Positions 48,331-61,125 of a stretch of 64,000 nt of DNA are shown piece after piece. The notes under the pieces were generated by a model that worked only from the letters and a program-made list of their open reading frames with translations, made no database searches and had not been told where the DNA came from. Source of the DNA: Alitta virens. Lineage: Eukaryota > Annelida > Polychaeta > Phyllodocida > Nereididae. The first letter of the stretch is position 1, and each line of letters starts with the position of its first letter. The stretch is taken from the NCBI GenBank assembly GCA_932294295.1, contig OW028577.1, positions 1,559,001 through 1,623,000 of the forward strand. Direction: 5' to 3'. The translations under genes were made by a program, and so were the position numbers.

Positions 48331-50700
48331 AGATGCCTAAATGGCAAATACAAATATTATGGTTAAAATACTATATGTAGCATGTTATTCAGCACAAACC
48401 TTCAGTAAAATACACGCAGACTGCACAGAGATATCTCTGGGTGGATAAAATCACATGCCAAGTTATATTTAATATTCTGTGAATTCAGCTAGGGCGCGTT
48501 CGCTTCTTTCATTACACAGTTGATTCAGTCTGGAGTCAATTGCCAACAAGAACGTCATCGTATTTCAACAAATGTCGATCTTAATGTAAAGTACATAAAG
48601 GGGCATTTTAGTGTCAATATCATGAGCAAGAAATATAATTTCAAAATCTTCTCTAAGCCAAATTCAAATGACCCACCTGGTTTAATTCAAGTTAGACAAA
48701 GTTAGACTTTACAAAAGATTTATAAATAGAATAAATAAGCAATTGTAATATAAATACAATAAATAAGCAATTTAAATATAAAGAGAATAAATAAACAATT
48801 TAAATTGTAAACTTTGATTCGAGTTGTGCAAAAATTTCACTTAGGCACATTCAAAGATTTCCTGTATAAAATCACAAAGCTATTGGTATTCAAAGAAATC
48901 TGCATCATATGATGCACATGGTGTTCTAAGCAATATTCAATAGCAATCCAAGGCTACATCAGATGGATGTGAACATGTGCCTTGGAGAGATGAGCTTCTT
49001 CCCGTTCAATCAGCGTATATCAAAAGATCTCATTTGGTGAACAGACACACTGCAGGCCCAAGCGTATTACTGCAGCTGTACTTGGGAGTTCTGAAGATGA
49101 ATTGCACGAGAACGCTCTCCATATTGATGGCAGTAGCCTAGATCTTAAAATGGAGCAAATTTTTTTTCATTCGGGTACTCCGCATCTTTGCATAGAAAAT
49201 CGCACACAAAAGCGGCTATAAAAACAGCTCATCCTACCCAGACAGCATTGTACAACCTCTCGAAAGGCATCATGAAGGAGCAACGCATCACGAAGGAGAG
49301 CAACGCATCATAAACATTGCGTTGTTCAATACAGCGCAGCCAAGCACACTCGAAAAGGAAAACAAACAGCACGAACGGCATTAAACGACCAACGAGGATG
49401 TAATATGTTGGACAGAGTGCTGACGGAGCAACAACGAATTCCATTAGTCCATACTAGGGAGTCCCAGTGATTCCATATCAAGACCTTATAAGCCTTAACG
49501 TGGCTATATGAGACAGACAGTTCATACATAGCAAATGAGTATGCATGCGTGACAGAGGAGACCCTTGCATCACTTCATAAATACATCACAAAGAAGATCT
49601 ATATAATTGCTTCAGAAAACATGCACAATTGAACACAAATGGAAAAGATAACGTTACCTAAATACAGATATATAACTTGCTTCAGAAAACATGCACAATT
49701 AATCACAAATGGAAAAGATAACGTTACCTAAATACAGATATATAACTTGCTTCAGAAAACATGCACAATTGGACACAAATGGAAAAGATAAAGTTACCTA
49801 AATACAGATATATCAGTTATCTGGCACATCATGACCTCCAGATTCAATGACAAATGAAATGGACTCGTGTTACAGATGTACACGAAGAAGTGTACATTAC
49901 ATACGACAATCTGTTAGAATTCCAGGATGAATCTCCTCAAAAACAATGTGAAGTTACAGAGGCTTGTGCATGACACCCAGTTGTCCACATTTGCGTCTGG
50001 TTTATTCCATGAATATTACCATTCTATCAAAAAAGCTGTCAGAACATTAGGTTTTTAGTCATGCCATGACAAATAGCAGATATGGAGGCATCAAAACTGC
50101 TCTGGGTATTACTACAATGTGCTGAAATTGAGAAAGACACAAGATACAAGGAAATGCATCATAAGACGGTAGCAATGTCCTTGAGGCAGTTGAAAGGCAT
50201 GTCTGTATGTGATTACGGATAAAGGATATCAATGACATTGCGGCCCTCCCAAAATGAAGGCAATAACGCCTGCGGTGCAAGCAACCGGGAATATTACTAT
50301 TGCCTATCCGCAGTCTGAAGGGTCGCTAGACATACTTCCTAACTATCTACACAAGACGCTGAAAGTTGTCGTTTAAAATAGCTGAACAGAAGAGAGTGAA
50401 GAAAACCAACACATTGAGGAGAATTTTTCCAGCACTTTGGAATACGTTTCCTTAGGTTAACGGCCCATCGCTCTATCCCCAATTGCCCTTTTTCTATCCG
50501 TTCTGACACCAAACAAAGACTGCTCTCTCTCATATTACGAGTCCAATCTGCACCTCTGATTGCTTTTGTTCCCTTGCGACATCCATTTTTTTGTCGGCCC
50601 GAATAAAGCGAGCTAAACCAGACAACCTTGGGAGGATATAAGATGTCTTTTTTCAATGGCCCTCACGACAGCATACAATGCCACCAGCCACACAATATGG
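48331..50700. other. Gene-free stretch with a 70-bp triplication
   Basis: No exon or family is recognised. The one structured part is 49601-49812: three tandem copies of a 70-bp unit (TTCAGAAAACATGCACAATT at 49611, 49681 and 49751). This is either the PDE2A first intron or upstream DNA. Confidence 0.6.
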
Positions 50701-50712
50701 GACATAGCAGGG

Positions 50713-51095
50713 GCTGGATAGCCAAGCGGTTAGCATGGCCACCTTCTTTAGTAGTGAATCTGAGTGCATCAGAGGGGTTAGGTGGTCAAGTGTTTAGGAT
50801 CTGAGAAGCTGGGTGACCTTGTGGTCAAGGCATTTGCCAGTTAACGCAGTTAACACAGCCACCATGAGCTACATCTCAGCTTGATGTCAGTTGCATAAGA
50901 ATATTAAGATGTTAAATTGGTGGTGCCTTTTAATCGGTGTCTATACTGGGGCAATTTAAAGACCTCCTCAGATAGAGGTATTCTTACTGGCAGTATCTCA
51001 TGGCACATTCTGCTATGGATAAAGTTGCTCCGTCATCTTATCATTACGTCTGCCTCTGCAGCTGGTCGTATAAGCTGACTAGGCATTTGACCAGA
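50713..51095 (+). mobile_element. SINE family A copy
   Basis: tRNA-like head (GGATAGCCAAGCGGTTAGCA), GAGCTACATCTCAGCTTGAT, GATGTTAAATTGGTGGTGCC, and a tail with CATTACGTCTGCCTCTGCAG. The segment 50770-50850 looks like a second, partial head. An 11-base T run lies nearby at 51304-51314. Confidence 0.75.
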
Positions 51096-52709
51096 AGCAT
51101 TGAGGCAATGGAAACAAACACATATTGGTTAGTTTCTGAAGGGGTTGAGTATGTTGAGGGTCCAAAGACTATTCCCTGCATTGTTAACACTGTATGAGCC
51201 ACATCTCAGTTCCTGTCCCATCACATACTCATAATCTCATCTGGCACTGCACAGCATGCAAGCAAATCAAACTGTGACCATCCCTGTTGGCTTTTTTTTT
51301 CTTTTTTTTTTTTTGGTGGTGGAACTGGAAACACGATTTCTCCAGGTAATGGTGTACTTTGAAATTAAATACATCTAGCTGTACAGTGAAATTAAAATAT
51401 CTTTTGACAGAATACAGGTGCATGGATTCAGGCATAGCATTAGAGAAATTATTCAAATGAATGAAATAATTTGCAAGATTGTCATCGTTTTCTCTTAATG
51501 ACTGGTCAGATATAGGCATATGCCTTTGATCTACATGGCATGGAAGCATCATTTTATGAGAAACGTTTCTGTTAAATTATAATTGGGACTGCCCATTAGT
51601 CCAAATAACTAACTTCCACATGACCTTCATATTAGAAGTTTCAGCATTAGAGTTATGACAAAGTCAAACTCACCCAATCATATGATAATTAAGTGAAGGA
51701 ATATTAATTTACAATTGTCTAGGATCATGAAAATACTGTTATATTAATTAGGCCCATAATTAGGGTTACCGCTTGATAATAGAAACTATAGGCAAGATAA
51801 TCACTTTGAAAGGTTCTGACTTCCATCATACAATTCTGAGCATCCAAAGGACCAGCCTAATTGAGGTGGTCATAATTTTGAAACTGTACTTCCAATCTGT
51901 CCAAGTGGGCCACTTGCTTCATTCAATAACTTTCAACTAAAGATGCATATAAATGTGATAGACGTTTAGTAATTTGTTTAAGATGGTATCCGATTCACTT
52001 AATCATTCAACTCTAACAGCCACTCGCTCACTGACACAATCTTTGGCTATGGCATCACACTGCCATCACTGTATTTATTCTTAAAATTTGAAAGTTTGGA
52101 GGAAGTCTAAAGTATTCGAATACATTTCGGGTGTGACAGGGCATTACGAATGGCATTTCATCCATCTGTCTAACACGACGGCTTCCGATATATCACAACC
52201 ATCGACGCGACGCCTCGGCTATTCATCCCAGCCATCTAATCCATCCGGGATCCTGAGAGAGGCCCGGAAAGGCCCCAGAGCATCGTAACCTGGTGACAAA
52301 TAAGAGGCTACACTTGACAGATGCCGGTGATCAATGAGTCTTATCTTGGTCCTATCAACAGGATCTATGGAGCACCATGGACGCTCCAGCCTCAAGGTTC
52401 ACCACTAAGACTAATGCTTCTTTAATAGCATTTGTATGATCAGCATCCTCAGGAATATCAAATATTGAATATCGCGGTATTCAGAGATACTTATGGTATA
52501 TTTGTCACATTCAACAGTCGGATTTACTTGTAACACACTGGTATAACTAAATTAGGTTCGTCCAGAAGACTAATGCTTCTTTATTAGCATTCGTAACCTC
52601 AAAATCCAACATGGACATCGATGTTGAATATCGAGACACTTATTCCTTATTGTACATTTGTCACTTTCACAGCCTACTACAATGTAAAAGGAAAACTTAA
52701 AGCTAAATT

Positions 52710-52975
52710 TGGTTGTAAGCGGTGTCTATGTTGGGGCAAGTAAAAGATTAATTGTCTATATAAGCGTGTAAATGCATAATATGGTGTGGTCTCCAAGCGT
52801 TATCACCTTATCATTACGTCTGCCTATGGCTGCTTCCTAGATAGCATTCCAAATCGGGCCAGCGTCGTTTCTATATCAGCCGCCATCGATATAACATCGT
52901 TTTGACATCGCCGACATCGCACCTACGTTGATACGATTTGGAATGCTATCTGGGTTGTCGCATTAGCTGACTATT
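52710..52975 (+). mobile_element. SINE family A fragment split by a small MITE
   Basis: The SINE tail runs from TAAGCGGTGTCTATGTTGGG through CATTACGTCTGCCTATGGCT to 52835, then resumes after 52953 with GTCGCATTAGCTGAC. This matches the family's order around GTCATATAAGCTGAC. Confidence 0.75.
52836..52953. mobile_element. 118-bp MITE nested in a SINE
   Basis: Left end TAGATAGCATTCCAAATCG; complement of the right end CAGATAGCATTCCAAATCG. The interior is CpG-rich with repeated ACATCG and CATCGC words. It splits the SINE cleanly. Confidence 0.85.
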
Positions 52976-52999
52976 ATTCCTAAAACCTTCCAAATACTT

Positions 53000-55139
53000 G
53001 TCATATAACCCATGTGATTTGATAAACTGACATTTTGAATTCTTGGACAATGAGGCCTATAACCTTCATGTAATTTAGCGAAATGTTAAAAATTTTGGAT
53101 GGCGCAGTAAACCTGGTGCTAGGCAATATATAACAGCTACTATGAGACTGATTCATTTTATATATTATTTTATTTTTATTTTTCAGTATTATGATATTCA
53201 ATATTATGAGATGTGTTCACTGTGATGCTATAGTATAGAAAATGAGATATATAATATTTGGATCAGTAGTTCTGGAAGTAGTATTTAGTTAGTATATTCA
53301 ATATATGTAATTTTCATGTCTGTATTAACAATGTATTGTGCATTCTATGTACCTTGTTTATAACGAATGGGTCAAAACTGAATCCGTATGGTCAAATAAA
53401 ATTTATCTATCCATCTACATGTACTAGACGATAGTCACGATACCATAGATGTACACATACAATATTGCATACAATATTGCATACAATGAGAAACGCCCTT
53501 ATACCAAGCATTATGCCTTGCATACACTGTATTATTCCTTGCATTGTAACCTCGCATTAGAGGCATTAGGCAGTGCATTATGAACACAAATGGGGAGGGA
53601 ATTCCCCGGATGGACGGTGAATAGCATTGCATCCATGAATTAGTAAACATACACAGGGCCAAAATGGATCCCTGAGTGACTCCATGCAAAAGCCTAAAGA
53701 AGTCATACAAAGGGAGATACTGTTTGTGTCAGGAGCAATCACACGTTATTAAAGACATTAGCAGAGAAAAAAGATGGCATCAAAAGGAGAAAACAGCATT
53801 AGCAAAGGTATGGCTTCCTTCCAGACACCAAATACATCTTAAATAGATTATAGATGTGTCAAAAACCTCATCAAAAATGTGTGCTTTATTCTAGCACGAA
53901 AACACTACAAAGCAATCAGTTTTAAGTATTTTCCATACTGAAAAAGCAAATTTAATACACTATTTCAAGCCTGAAAATGACGATGTCCAGGTTTTTGGTT
54001 AACGTAACAAAGAAATCTTTCTAGGAAGATGAACCACTTCAACTATTTTCATTTATTATGAGCCACAAAAATAGAGAGGATTGATAAAAACACAAGCTAT
54101 ACTTCAAAATAAAACAAAATATTGGCATATTCAGTCCTCACGTCAACCTATCATAAACCGACAGAAAAATAACCTTTCGCAAACACCGAAAGCAAGTCCA
54201 CCACGGAGATGGAGTCGCCATCACTTCGGGGTGATTTATCAATATAAAGTCCTCATGCAGGTTGATGGAGGAAAAATTTGTCAGACTTTATTGATCAGAG
54301 CATCTGAGGTCGATCTCAGCTGCAGGACCCATGTGTGCATCTCATAACATCCTTTGATGTCAGCCAAAAACACAGGTAGAAGGGCCAAAGTCAGTGTGTG
54401 ACTGGAATGTGCAATGCCATTCAACTTGGTTCTACAGGAGTCCATAAACACCTCATGCATAGGGACACATGTATGTATTATTGATAGGCTATTAAAAGCT
54501 ACAAAATACTTCAAATGAACTACAGTTCTAAACTGAATGTTACATCTATATAGTTTGATACAAGTGTCAAAATTTAATGTTTCAGATCTTCTCCAGAAAA
54601 TAATAATGTTGGATTGATGGAATACCAGATTAAAAGAAACAAACAACCAACATTTAAGACAGGTAAATATCTGATTATTAATTTAATTTTTTGATAAAAT
54701 CTTGTGTTGGGTCCCTGAACGCACGCTTTAAAATGCTATAAATTTAAACAATACAAATTAAATTAAATTCCTTTTTCGAGTATTAGTAAAACCACCCAAA
54801 ATGTTACAATTAACAAACGTTAAGAGACTCCACTAAAACTAGTTATGAGTATCCTCACAATCTCTGAAGTCGCCATGGAAACAGGAAGTAGTGAGGCCAA
54901 CAACAATCAGTATTTCCTTGGCAACCAGGTTGGCCAGTGTTAGCTTGGGTCTACAATCAAGAGGAAACTCCCTGGATTTATTGGAGCAACCTGATACAAG
55001 GGGACGGCACTTATTTATTGTTTGAGCACAGAAATTTTGCTGTGAGCTGCGGAAAACATTGTATTGTATTTGGCAACAATTTGCTAATTTATTTTAACCA
55101 GCTATGAACAATATAAACTAGTTTTGCAGTGTATTGTAT
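53000..55139. other. Gene-free stretch
   Basis: No exon with family similarity was seen. The sequence at 53380-53420 (GGTCAAATAAAATTTATCTATCCATC) looks like the 3' end of a retroposon, and 53455-53500 has a short repeat of CATACAATATTG. Nothing else is supported. Confidence 0.5.
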
Positions 55140-55275
55140 TTTCTCAGTGTTACTGGTCTGAAGCTTAGTCGGCTTATGTGACCAGTCCAGGAAGACATAA
55201 TGATGAGATGATAAGGTTAGGAGTCTCACTCGTTAAACATTTAACCCATACTTGCCCCAACATAGACACCGAGTT
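55140..55275 (-). mobile_element. SINE family A fragment
   Basis: On the minus strand: CTCGGTGTCTATGTTGGGGC, GGGTTAAATG, then CTAACCTTATCATCTCATCA, and AAGCTTCAGACCAG at the end. Confidence 0.7.
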
Positions 55276-57830
55276 CAAGGAATCACTCACTAAATATCTC
55301 ATTCTCATAGTTGGGACCATCTCACCATTTAAACCGACAGACTTTGAAGCGAGATCCAACGGTACATTAAACACGTCATTGTAACTTGACTGACATTAGT
55401 ACTACTTCAAACCTGTAGAGTTATATCTCTAATATATCCACTAATATCCAAAAATATTAAATTTGTTGTTTAAATTGCCACATAAATTCAATCTGGTACA
55501 ACGACATCTTTCGTTTCAAAATTAGAAATTTAATTGACCTCATACGTGAAATACTTCAATATAACATCACTGATATCCCTATAAGAAAATGGTCCAACTC
55601 AAGCCGACTTCATCTCCTTATAAGGACATAATAAAGGGATAGATGTGGGTCCAGACTGATCTTGTGGGACACCAGCGATGACATAAATCACTGAGAAGCC
55701 AGGGCTTGAATGGCCCCCATGAAAATCAGGCAAATAATCACATCCTAGCAGGCTGGAGGGGTGACAAAGGGTCAAATATCCCACCCCCCAGCAAGAGCTA
55801 AGCCTCATCTGCCACTTCATGCCCCAGCAACCCCATATTACATCAGAATGTGGCCCTTGTGACACCAGGTCTAATATGCAAGTTGACAGGATGCTTTGGC
55901 TTGCTATGTCCAGACATGGTCCACCAATGGCTTGTAATGTTATAAGCCTTATTAAATCTACTGCAAGCTGAATGGTGCCAGCAAGTGGCTTTGGCACTGC
56001 TTTGGTAAAAGACTAAGCTAAAAATAATGGGACTATAGGAGATCCCTGGAGTACGCACTGTATTCCTTATGAAGTAGGTTCCTGCCGTTCGCAAGTTTTT
56101 ATTGACGTAAGCCTTGTAAGGTTGGAAAGTCTAAGATTGGAAAGATGTAGACCTAAACATTGCTGTCACTTTGGACAAATATCGCAGCAGCAGAGAAGTC
56201 TAGTGGTTAAAGCCCGTTCTAGCTCTGCTCATAAGGTCCTAGGTTCGAATCCCGTGCCGCGATACTCTTCACGAACTACATCTCAGCCGGATGTCATATG
56301 CATGAGATGTTAAATTAATGTAAATTATCATAGAAATTAACATTAAAATGCAAAATGTGTATGCGCAAAAGTCAATATGGTATTACAGTAGAAGTCAGCT
56401 GCTATTCATCTGGAAAAACCTTTTTTAAACATTCAATTGATTTTATTATCTATTCATATTCATGAATTTCATATCTACAAATATGATAGCAGCATATATA
56501 TGCAGCACATATTTACAGACAATTTGCGGTCGAACAGCAAAATGTAGCCAAGATCAATGCCATTTTGCTATTTTGATAATGTTCTGCCAACTTTGCTATT
56601 TTGAAGACTTACAGACATGCAACAAACATGAGCTATGGCAGGGGCAATTTCCATCACAATGCTTTTTCATGAATACATTTGCAACACATGAGACTAGTCT
56701 CTTCTGTTTGACATTTTCTATCAAGTATTTCTTGCATTTCATAAAATCTGTCAGGTAATACAATCTGTATTTGCAGAAAGAGAATCCAAATTGGTGACAT
56801 GCAAGTACACGAACAAAAACTGAAGTATCTTCGCCATCACGAATTCTAATAACACGAGACATATGACAACTGGAGATGGATTAAAATTTGTCAAATAATC
56901 CACCTGATCAAATTATTTCAAAATATAAAGAAAAAATTCATATTCCGTGAAATCTTTACATGCAGTAAAGCAACGAAGTAAACTCTCCGAACAAGGTTTG
57001 AATTAAATTTACTTTCTTGTGAGTTTCATTAACACATCACTTGTAGCGACTCTCTGTTGAGACCAAACATTTGACTGAATTATGGACAAAACTGTATTTT
57101 TACTACATTAACCGATAACTTCAACACTAAGACCATAGACCTTTACTAAGTATAATTTTGATGTGGAGACGCGACTGTCTATTTGGGCCTGAAACCGAAA
57201 CGGTACGAAACTAAGAAGTGAAATGAATGAAACATACCATTTAACTGTTGTATGAATTGACTACAATGTATTTCTGTCACAAATTAACTTCAAGCTGTTC
57301 TTATTCATAAACAGAGCTGGACAGAAGTCCTTGTCACTGGACAGTGTCCAAGCAAAGCAGACTGACCAACTGACCTGACACTTTGTCACAAGATCATACA
57401 TCAAGATCATAGGACTGTCACACCTATCAAAATATATGGACGTGCAGTAATTCATAATACGGTAAACCTTGCCTAAATCGAATGTGAAAGAGTCTAATTT
57501 ACACTGATCGCGAACCAAAGTTAACGGAACATCTAAATTCAAATTGCTAATTTAATGCATTTGTAAATCTTTGCATAAGTCGAAACTTTACTTAACTTGA
57601 ACTCCATTTGAATTCGACAAAGGCAAGGTTTATTGTTTACATGAAAATATTTATGAGATACATTCAGCACAGCCCGAAGAACCGTTAAATATTCCGACAC
57701 TTTTTCTTCACGGCCTATATTGGTCAAGATATAACACTGTCCTCTCCGGCACATGAAGAATTGTTCAATGTCCATGTGTAAATCCTACTGAAGTTTAGTA
57801 AGCTGATAAGACAAGCTAAAGGCAGATATA
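55276..57830 (+). mobile_element. Gene-free stretch containing a SINE family A head (56190-56330)
   Basis: The SINE part has an A-box-like TAGTGGTTAAAGCCCG, a perfect B-box-like GGTTCGAATCC at about 56243, then GAACTACATCTCAGCCGGAT and GAGATGTTAAATTA. It resembles a tRNA but lacks a matching acceptor stem, so I call it a SINE. The rest of the stretch holds no gene or repeat that I recognise. Confidence 0.65.
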
Positions 57831-57834
57831 ATGA

Positions 57835-58190
57835 TGAGATTAGGTTTGTACACATTTACCCCATGGGTGAGGTCTTTTACTTGCCACAGCATGGACACAG
57901 AGTACAGCGTACCACCAATTTAACATCTCATGCAACCTACAATTGGTCTGACATCCAGCTGATATGTAGCTCATGATGACTGCTCGGGATGGGATAGAAC
58001 TCATTACCTTCAGTGGAGCTACAGGCCAATGTGCTAACACCGTAATGTTTCTGAGAGGAGAGTGCCCGACCCGGGAATTGAACATGGCACCTCTGCACGG
58101 GAAGCGAGAGCGTTGACCCTTACACCAAAAAGTCACTCCTTGGTGCGAGGGTAACACCCTGCTAACACCATTACACTCTCCCCTCTTTAG
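57835..58190 (-). mobile_element. SINE family A, long copy
   Basis: Minus strand: tRNA-like head with GTGTAAGGGTCAACGCTC and the B-box-like GTTCAATTCCC, then GAGCTACATATCAGCTGGAT, GAGATGTTAAATTGGTGGTA, GCAAGTAAAAGACCTCACCC and ATGGGGTAAATGTG. This copy extends the head by an extra GGTGTTAGCA segment that occurs twice. Confidence 0.82.
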
Positions 58191-58264
58191 GCACCGCACA
58201 CGTCCGCATGTGCTGCGCTCTCACCGCACAACCCCAGCCTCCAGTGCTGCCACCATACAGCTTT

Positions 58265-58460
58265 TGTCCGGGGTGGGGGGGGGGTGATTAGGGCTTTACG
58301 TCCTGTATTTCTGCACCTGATGGGCTAATTAGGACAGGCAGAGACCATGGCAATGAGATGAAGGATGAAACAACCATCCAACTTAGGCTCGACCAGAAAT
58401 TGAACCCGGGACCCAGCGGTTGGAAGCCCAGAGCGCTACCTCTGAGCTAGGCCCCCGTCC
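58265..58460 (-). mobile_element. SINE family B, copy 2
   Basis: Minus strand: GGGGGCCTAGCTCAGAGGTA (tRNA start and A box), an anticodon-arm-like CTGGGCTTCCAACCG, the B box GGGTTCAATTTC, and a tail with AAATACAGGACGTAAAGCCC. It resembles a glycine-type tRNA in its head but lacks a proper 3' acceptor half. Confidence 0.82.
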
Positions 58461-59274
58461 TGCTTTTGTCCGGGGAACTACTGTAATGTTTGTGAGAGGA
58501 GAGTTCCTGCTAACACTGTTCCACTTACAGGAATATACCTTAACCACTGGTCCACTATACCACCACACCACCAGTTTTCTAAAAGATGATATTAATATAT
58601 TCTTTCTATGTTACTCACCAATGTGAATATTACAAAGGACAACATCATGTCCTTGCTACTAAACTAAACAAACTGAGCCCTCCCCTTGTGGTCATTGGTC
58701 AACATTGGTCAGTGAGTGGTCAGTATGAGGCCACTCTAGGAGGCCATACTATTTGTTTACTCATTGCCAATTCCAAGCACAAAGCAGCAAAACGTGCCCA
58801 GCATCCAAGAGCATCTTCATCCATTCTCTAATGCTCGGGGATGCTCTCTGTCACCTGTACCAATTGCACTTAGATGACACGTAGATGACACTTTGACATT
58901 CTTGCACTTGAGACTGACACACTCATTGACACTGGCGGTCATTTTCATTTTGCACTTCTACAAATCAAATTGTATTTCCTGTGTACTGTCGACAATTACT
59001 GGTAGACAAAAACTCATCCAAATGACAAAGCATACTCAAATGAGACACTCCAAAGTAGTCAGCCTAACTAATTCTTCGTTTAGAGGGTTCCATTGTTCCA
59101 TTAAACATCCTATAAGTCTAATTTACAGCTTGGTCCTTGCGAGTGTTTTGTTGGTAGGGCCAATTTTGTACAACATACTCTAGTCTTCAAGTTATCCAGT
59201 TGTACTTTGTATACTTGCAGAGCTTCAGAGTTGGGAGTCGAGGAATCGGAGGGTTTTGGACTAGTCAGAGTCAG

Positions 59275-59402
59275 CCGCCTTTTCTGAGGCCCCTGGAGTT
59301 CAACTTTTCTGAGGCCTCTGGTGTCCAACTTTTCTGAGGCCTCTGGAGTCCAACTTTTCTGAGGCCTTTGGAATCCAACTTTTCTGAGGCCTCTGGAGTC
59401 AA
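59275..59402. repeat. 25-bp tandem repeat
   Basis: Five copies of CCAACTTTTCTGAGGCCTCT-type units, with CTGAGGC at 59284, 59309, 59334, 59359 and 59384, exactly 25 bases apart. Confidence 0.92.
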
Positions 59403-60401
59403 GGGTCATGGCCTCTTCTTAGCGACTAAGCCCTGTATACGTAGAGGCCACCAAATGGAGGCCTTGACAGGTAGGTTTACTAATGTTTTCCTTTCAATAC
59501 AGATTCTTCGTACCTGATTCTAAGAGCATTTTTCTTTTCAGATTCCACAATACAGCCAAAAAGAGCATCACCGAGCTTTTAGGAATAACAAGATTTCCTG
59601 TTCTTTGTTGGAAAAACTAGGTAATGAGCTCATGTTCTAGAGATTACTTAAATCCTCTCAACCCCTCAAAGATCTTAGCAACATGTTTTGGGTCTTTGCA
59701 GCATATTTTCGTTATGTCCTACAGTGGAACTCATGGGAGCCAGATCACTACTTAAATACCCTGCTATCTGTCACTAAACCAAGCATTCTAGCTAAAGCTG
59801 TCTACTTGAAGCTATAACGTAGGTACTTCATAATGATTAGTATAAATACATTCCTGTCAATTTTAACAATCAACACTTTAATGCTGACTGAACAATCATC
59901 AAGACTGGTATTTAATGTGTATCAATAAAATAAAAAAAAGAGGTCAAATTTCCTAATTTTAAAAGTAGTTTTAAAAGTACTCGCATAGTATCTCTACTGA
60001 GGTTACCATTGAGCCGACTATCACAGCTTGGTTCAGTTGGTTCAGCTCGATGGACCTTCGGGTAGTTCCTAACTCTGGATAGCCAAAGTTGAACAATCTG
60101 TATTTATGTAATACTCGTACAACTGATTCACAATATATTTTTGATATAATATCTGTGTGACAGTTTTTTTTCTCCAGACTGCAAGTGAAGCAAGAACTCC
60201 CTTTAGCACAGACTATGTGTCTCAGTCTCCGGATCCCATCAATTATACATTCACTCCCCACTCTCTCTTCACGTTGTGTATGTGGATTCCCTTTAAGCTT
60301 GATGAATTAATGTAGGTTCTAGGAAGATCTATAAATCTCTTTTTATATGTTTTTCTGCCCGAAGAAATTCTGGGAACACATACCATACAATGTACAAGGA
60401 A

Positions 60402-60427
60402 ATATCTATCTATCTATCTATCTATCT

Positions 60428-60483
<56 letters not shown>

Positions 60484-60529
60484 GTCAGTCTGTCTGTCTG
60501 TCTAGCTGTCTGTCTGGCGATCTGTCTAG

Positions 60530-60611
<82 letters not shown>

Positions 60612-60628
60612 GTCTATCTATCTATCTG

Positions 60629-60666
<38 letters not shown>

Positions 60667-60715
60667 CTATCCCTACCCATCCCATCCCATCCTATCCTAT
60701 CTCTTTTCTCTCTCT
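60402..60715. repeat. Compound tetranucleotide microsatellite
   Basis: (ATCT)n, then (AATC)n for about 60 bases, then GTCT/GTCTAGCT, then a long (TATC)n and CCATCC words. The 59.4-60.4 kb stretch before it holds no recognised feature. Confidence 0.95.
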
Positions 60716-60999
60716 TCTCCATTTAAGCTTGGTAATGCAAGTCTTTGAACAGTATTTTATCAGTGACTTAGCTCAGTGACTTGCTCTTCTAAGTCATTGA
60801 TCTGGGGGAATCACAGGGGGGGGGATGTGTTTGCCAATCTTCTTACATAGGAAGCAAAGAAGCCTGCAACTTCAGCAGCCGACCTTTGCCTTCACACAAA
60901 CTCACCTTGCCAGGTCTCCGTGTCGAAATGGTCAAGGTAGTCGATTGATTTTATATAGCACTGAAAACTACAGAATTTGTATGTGTTGTCCCCCATTGT

Positions 61000-61125
61000 C
61001 AGCAAGTATGACCAGCTGCCAGAGGCTGACATAATGATGAGATGATACGGCTGAGTCCACACCATGTTACACATTTACCCTATAGTTGCAGTCTTTTACT
61101 TGCCTCAGCATACAAGATACAAGGG
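61000..61125 (-). mobile_element. SINE family A fragment
   Basis: Minus strand: GAGGCAAGTAAAAGACTGCA, GGGTAAATGTGTAACATGGT, GTATCATCTCATCATTATGT and CTCTGGCAGCTGGTCAT. The sequence from 61126 to 63370 holds no gene. 62150-62500 has the look of a retroposon 3' end (CCAATAAAAGATATATATAT) but is not certain. Confidence 0.72.

Noticed and set aside
55599..55997. A 132-codon minus-strand frame
   Set aside because: No family motif, no splice context and a low-information composition rich in Ser, Leu and Gly. A chance frame is more likely.
56205..56270. True tRNA gene
   Set aside because: A and B boxes are present but no closing acceptor stem follows, and the SINE body continues directly.
58385..58458. 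Glycine tRNA gene on the minus strand
   Set aside because: The 5' half is tRNA-like, but the 3' end does not pair back and runs into SINE family B, which also occurs at 4083-4292.
59110..59409. A 99-codon minus-strand frame with repeated RGLRKV and RPQKS words
   Set aside because: It is generated by the 25-bp tandem repeat, with no other support.
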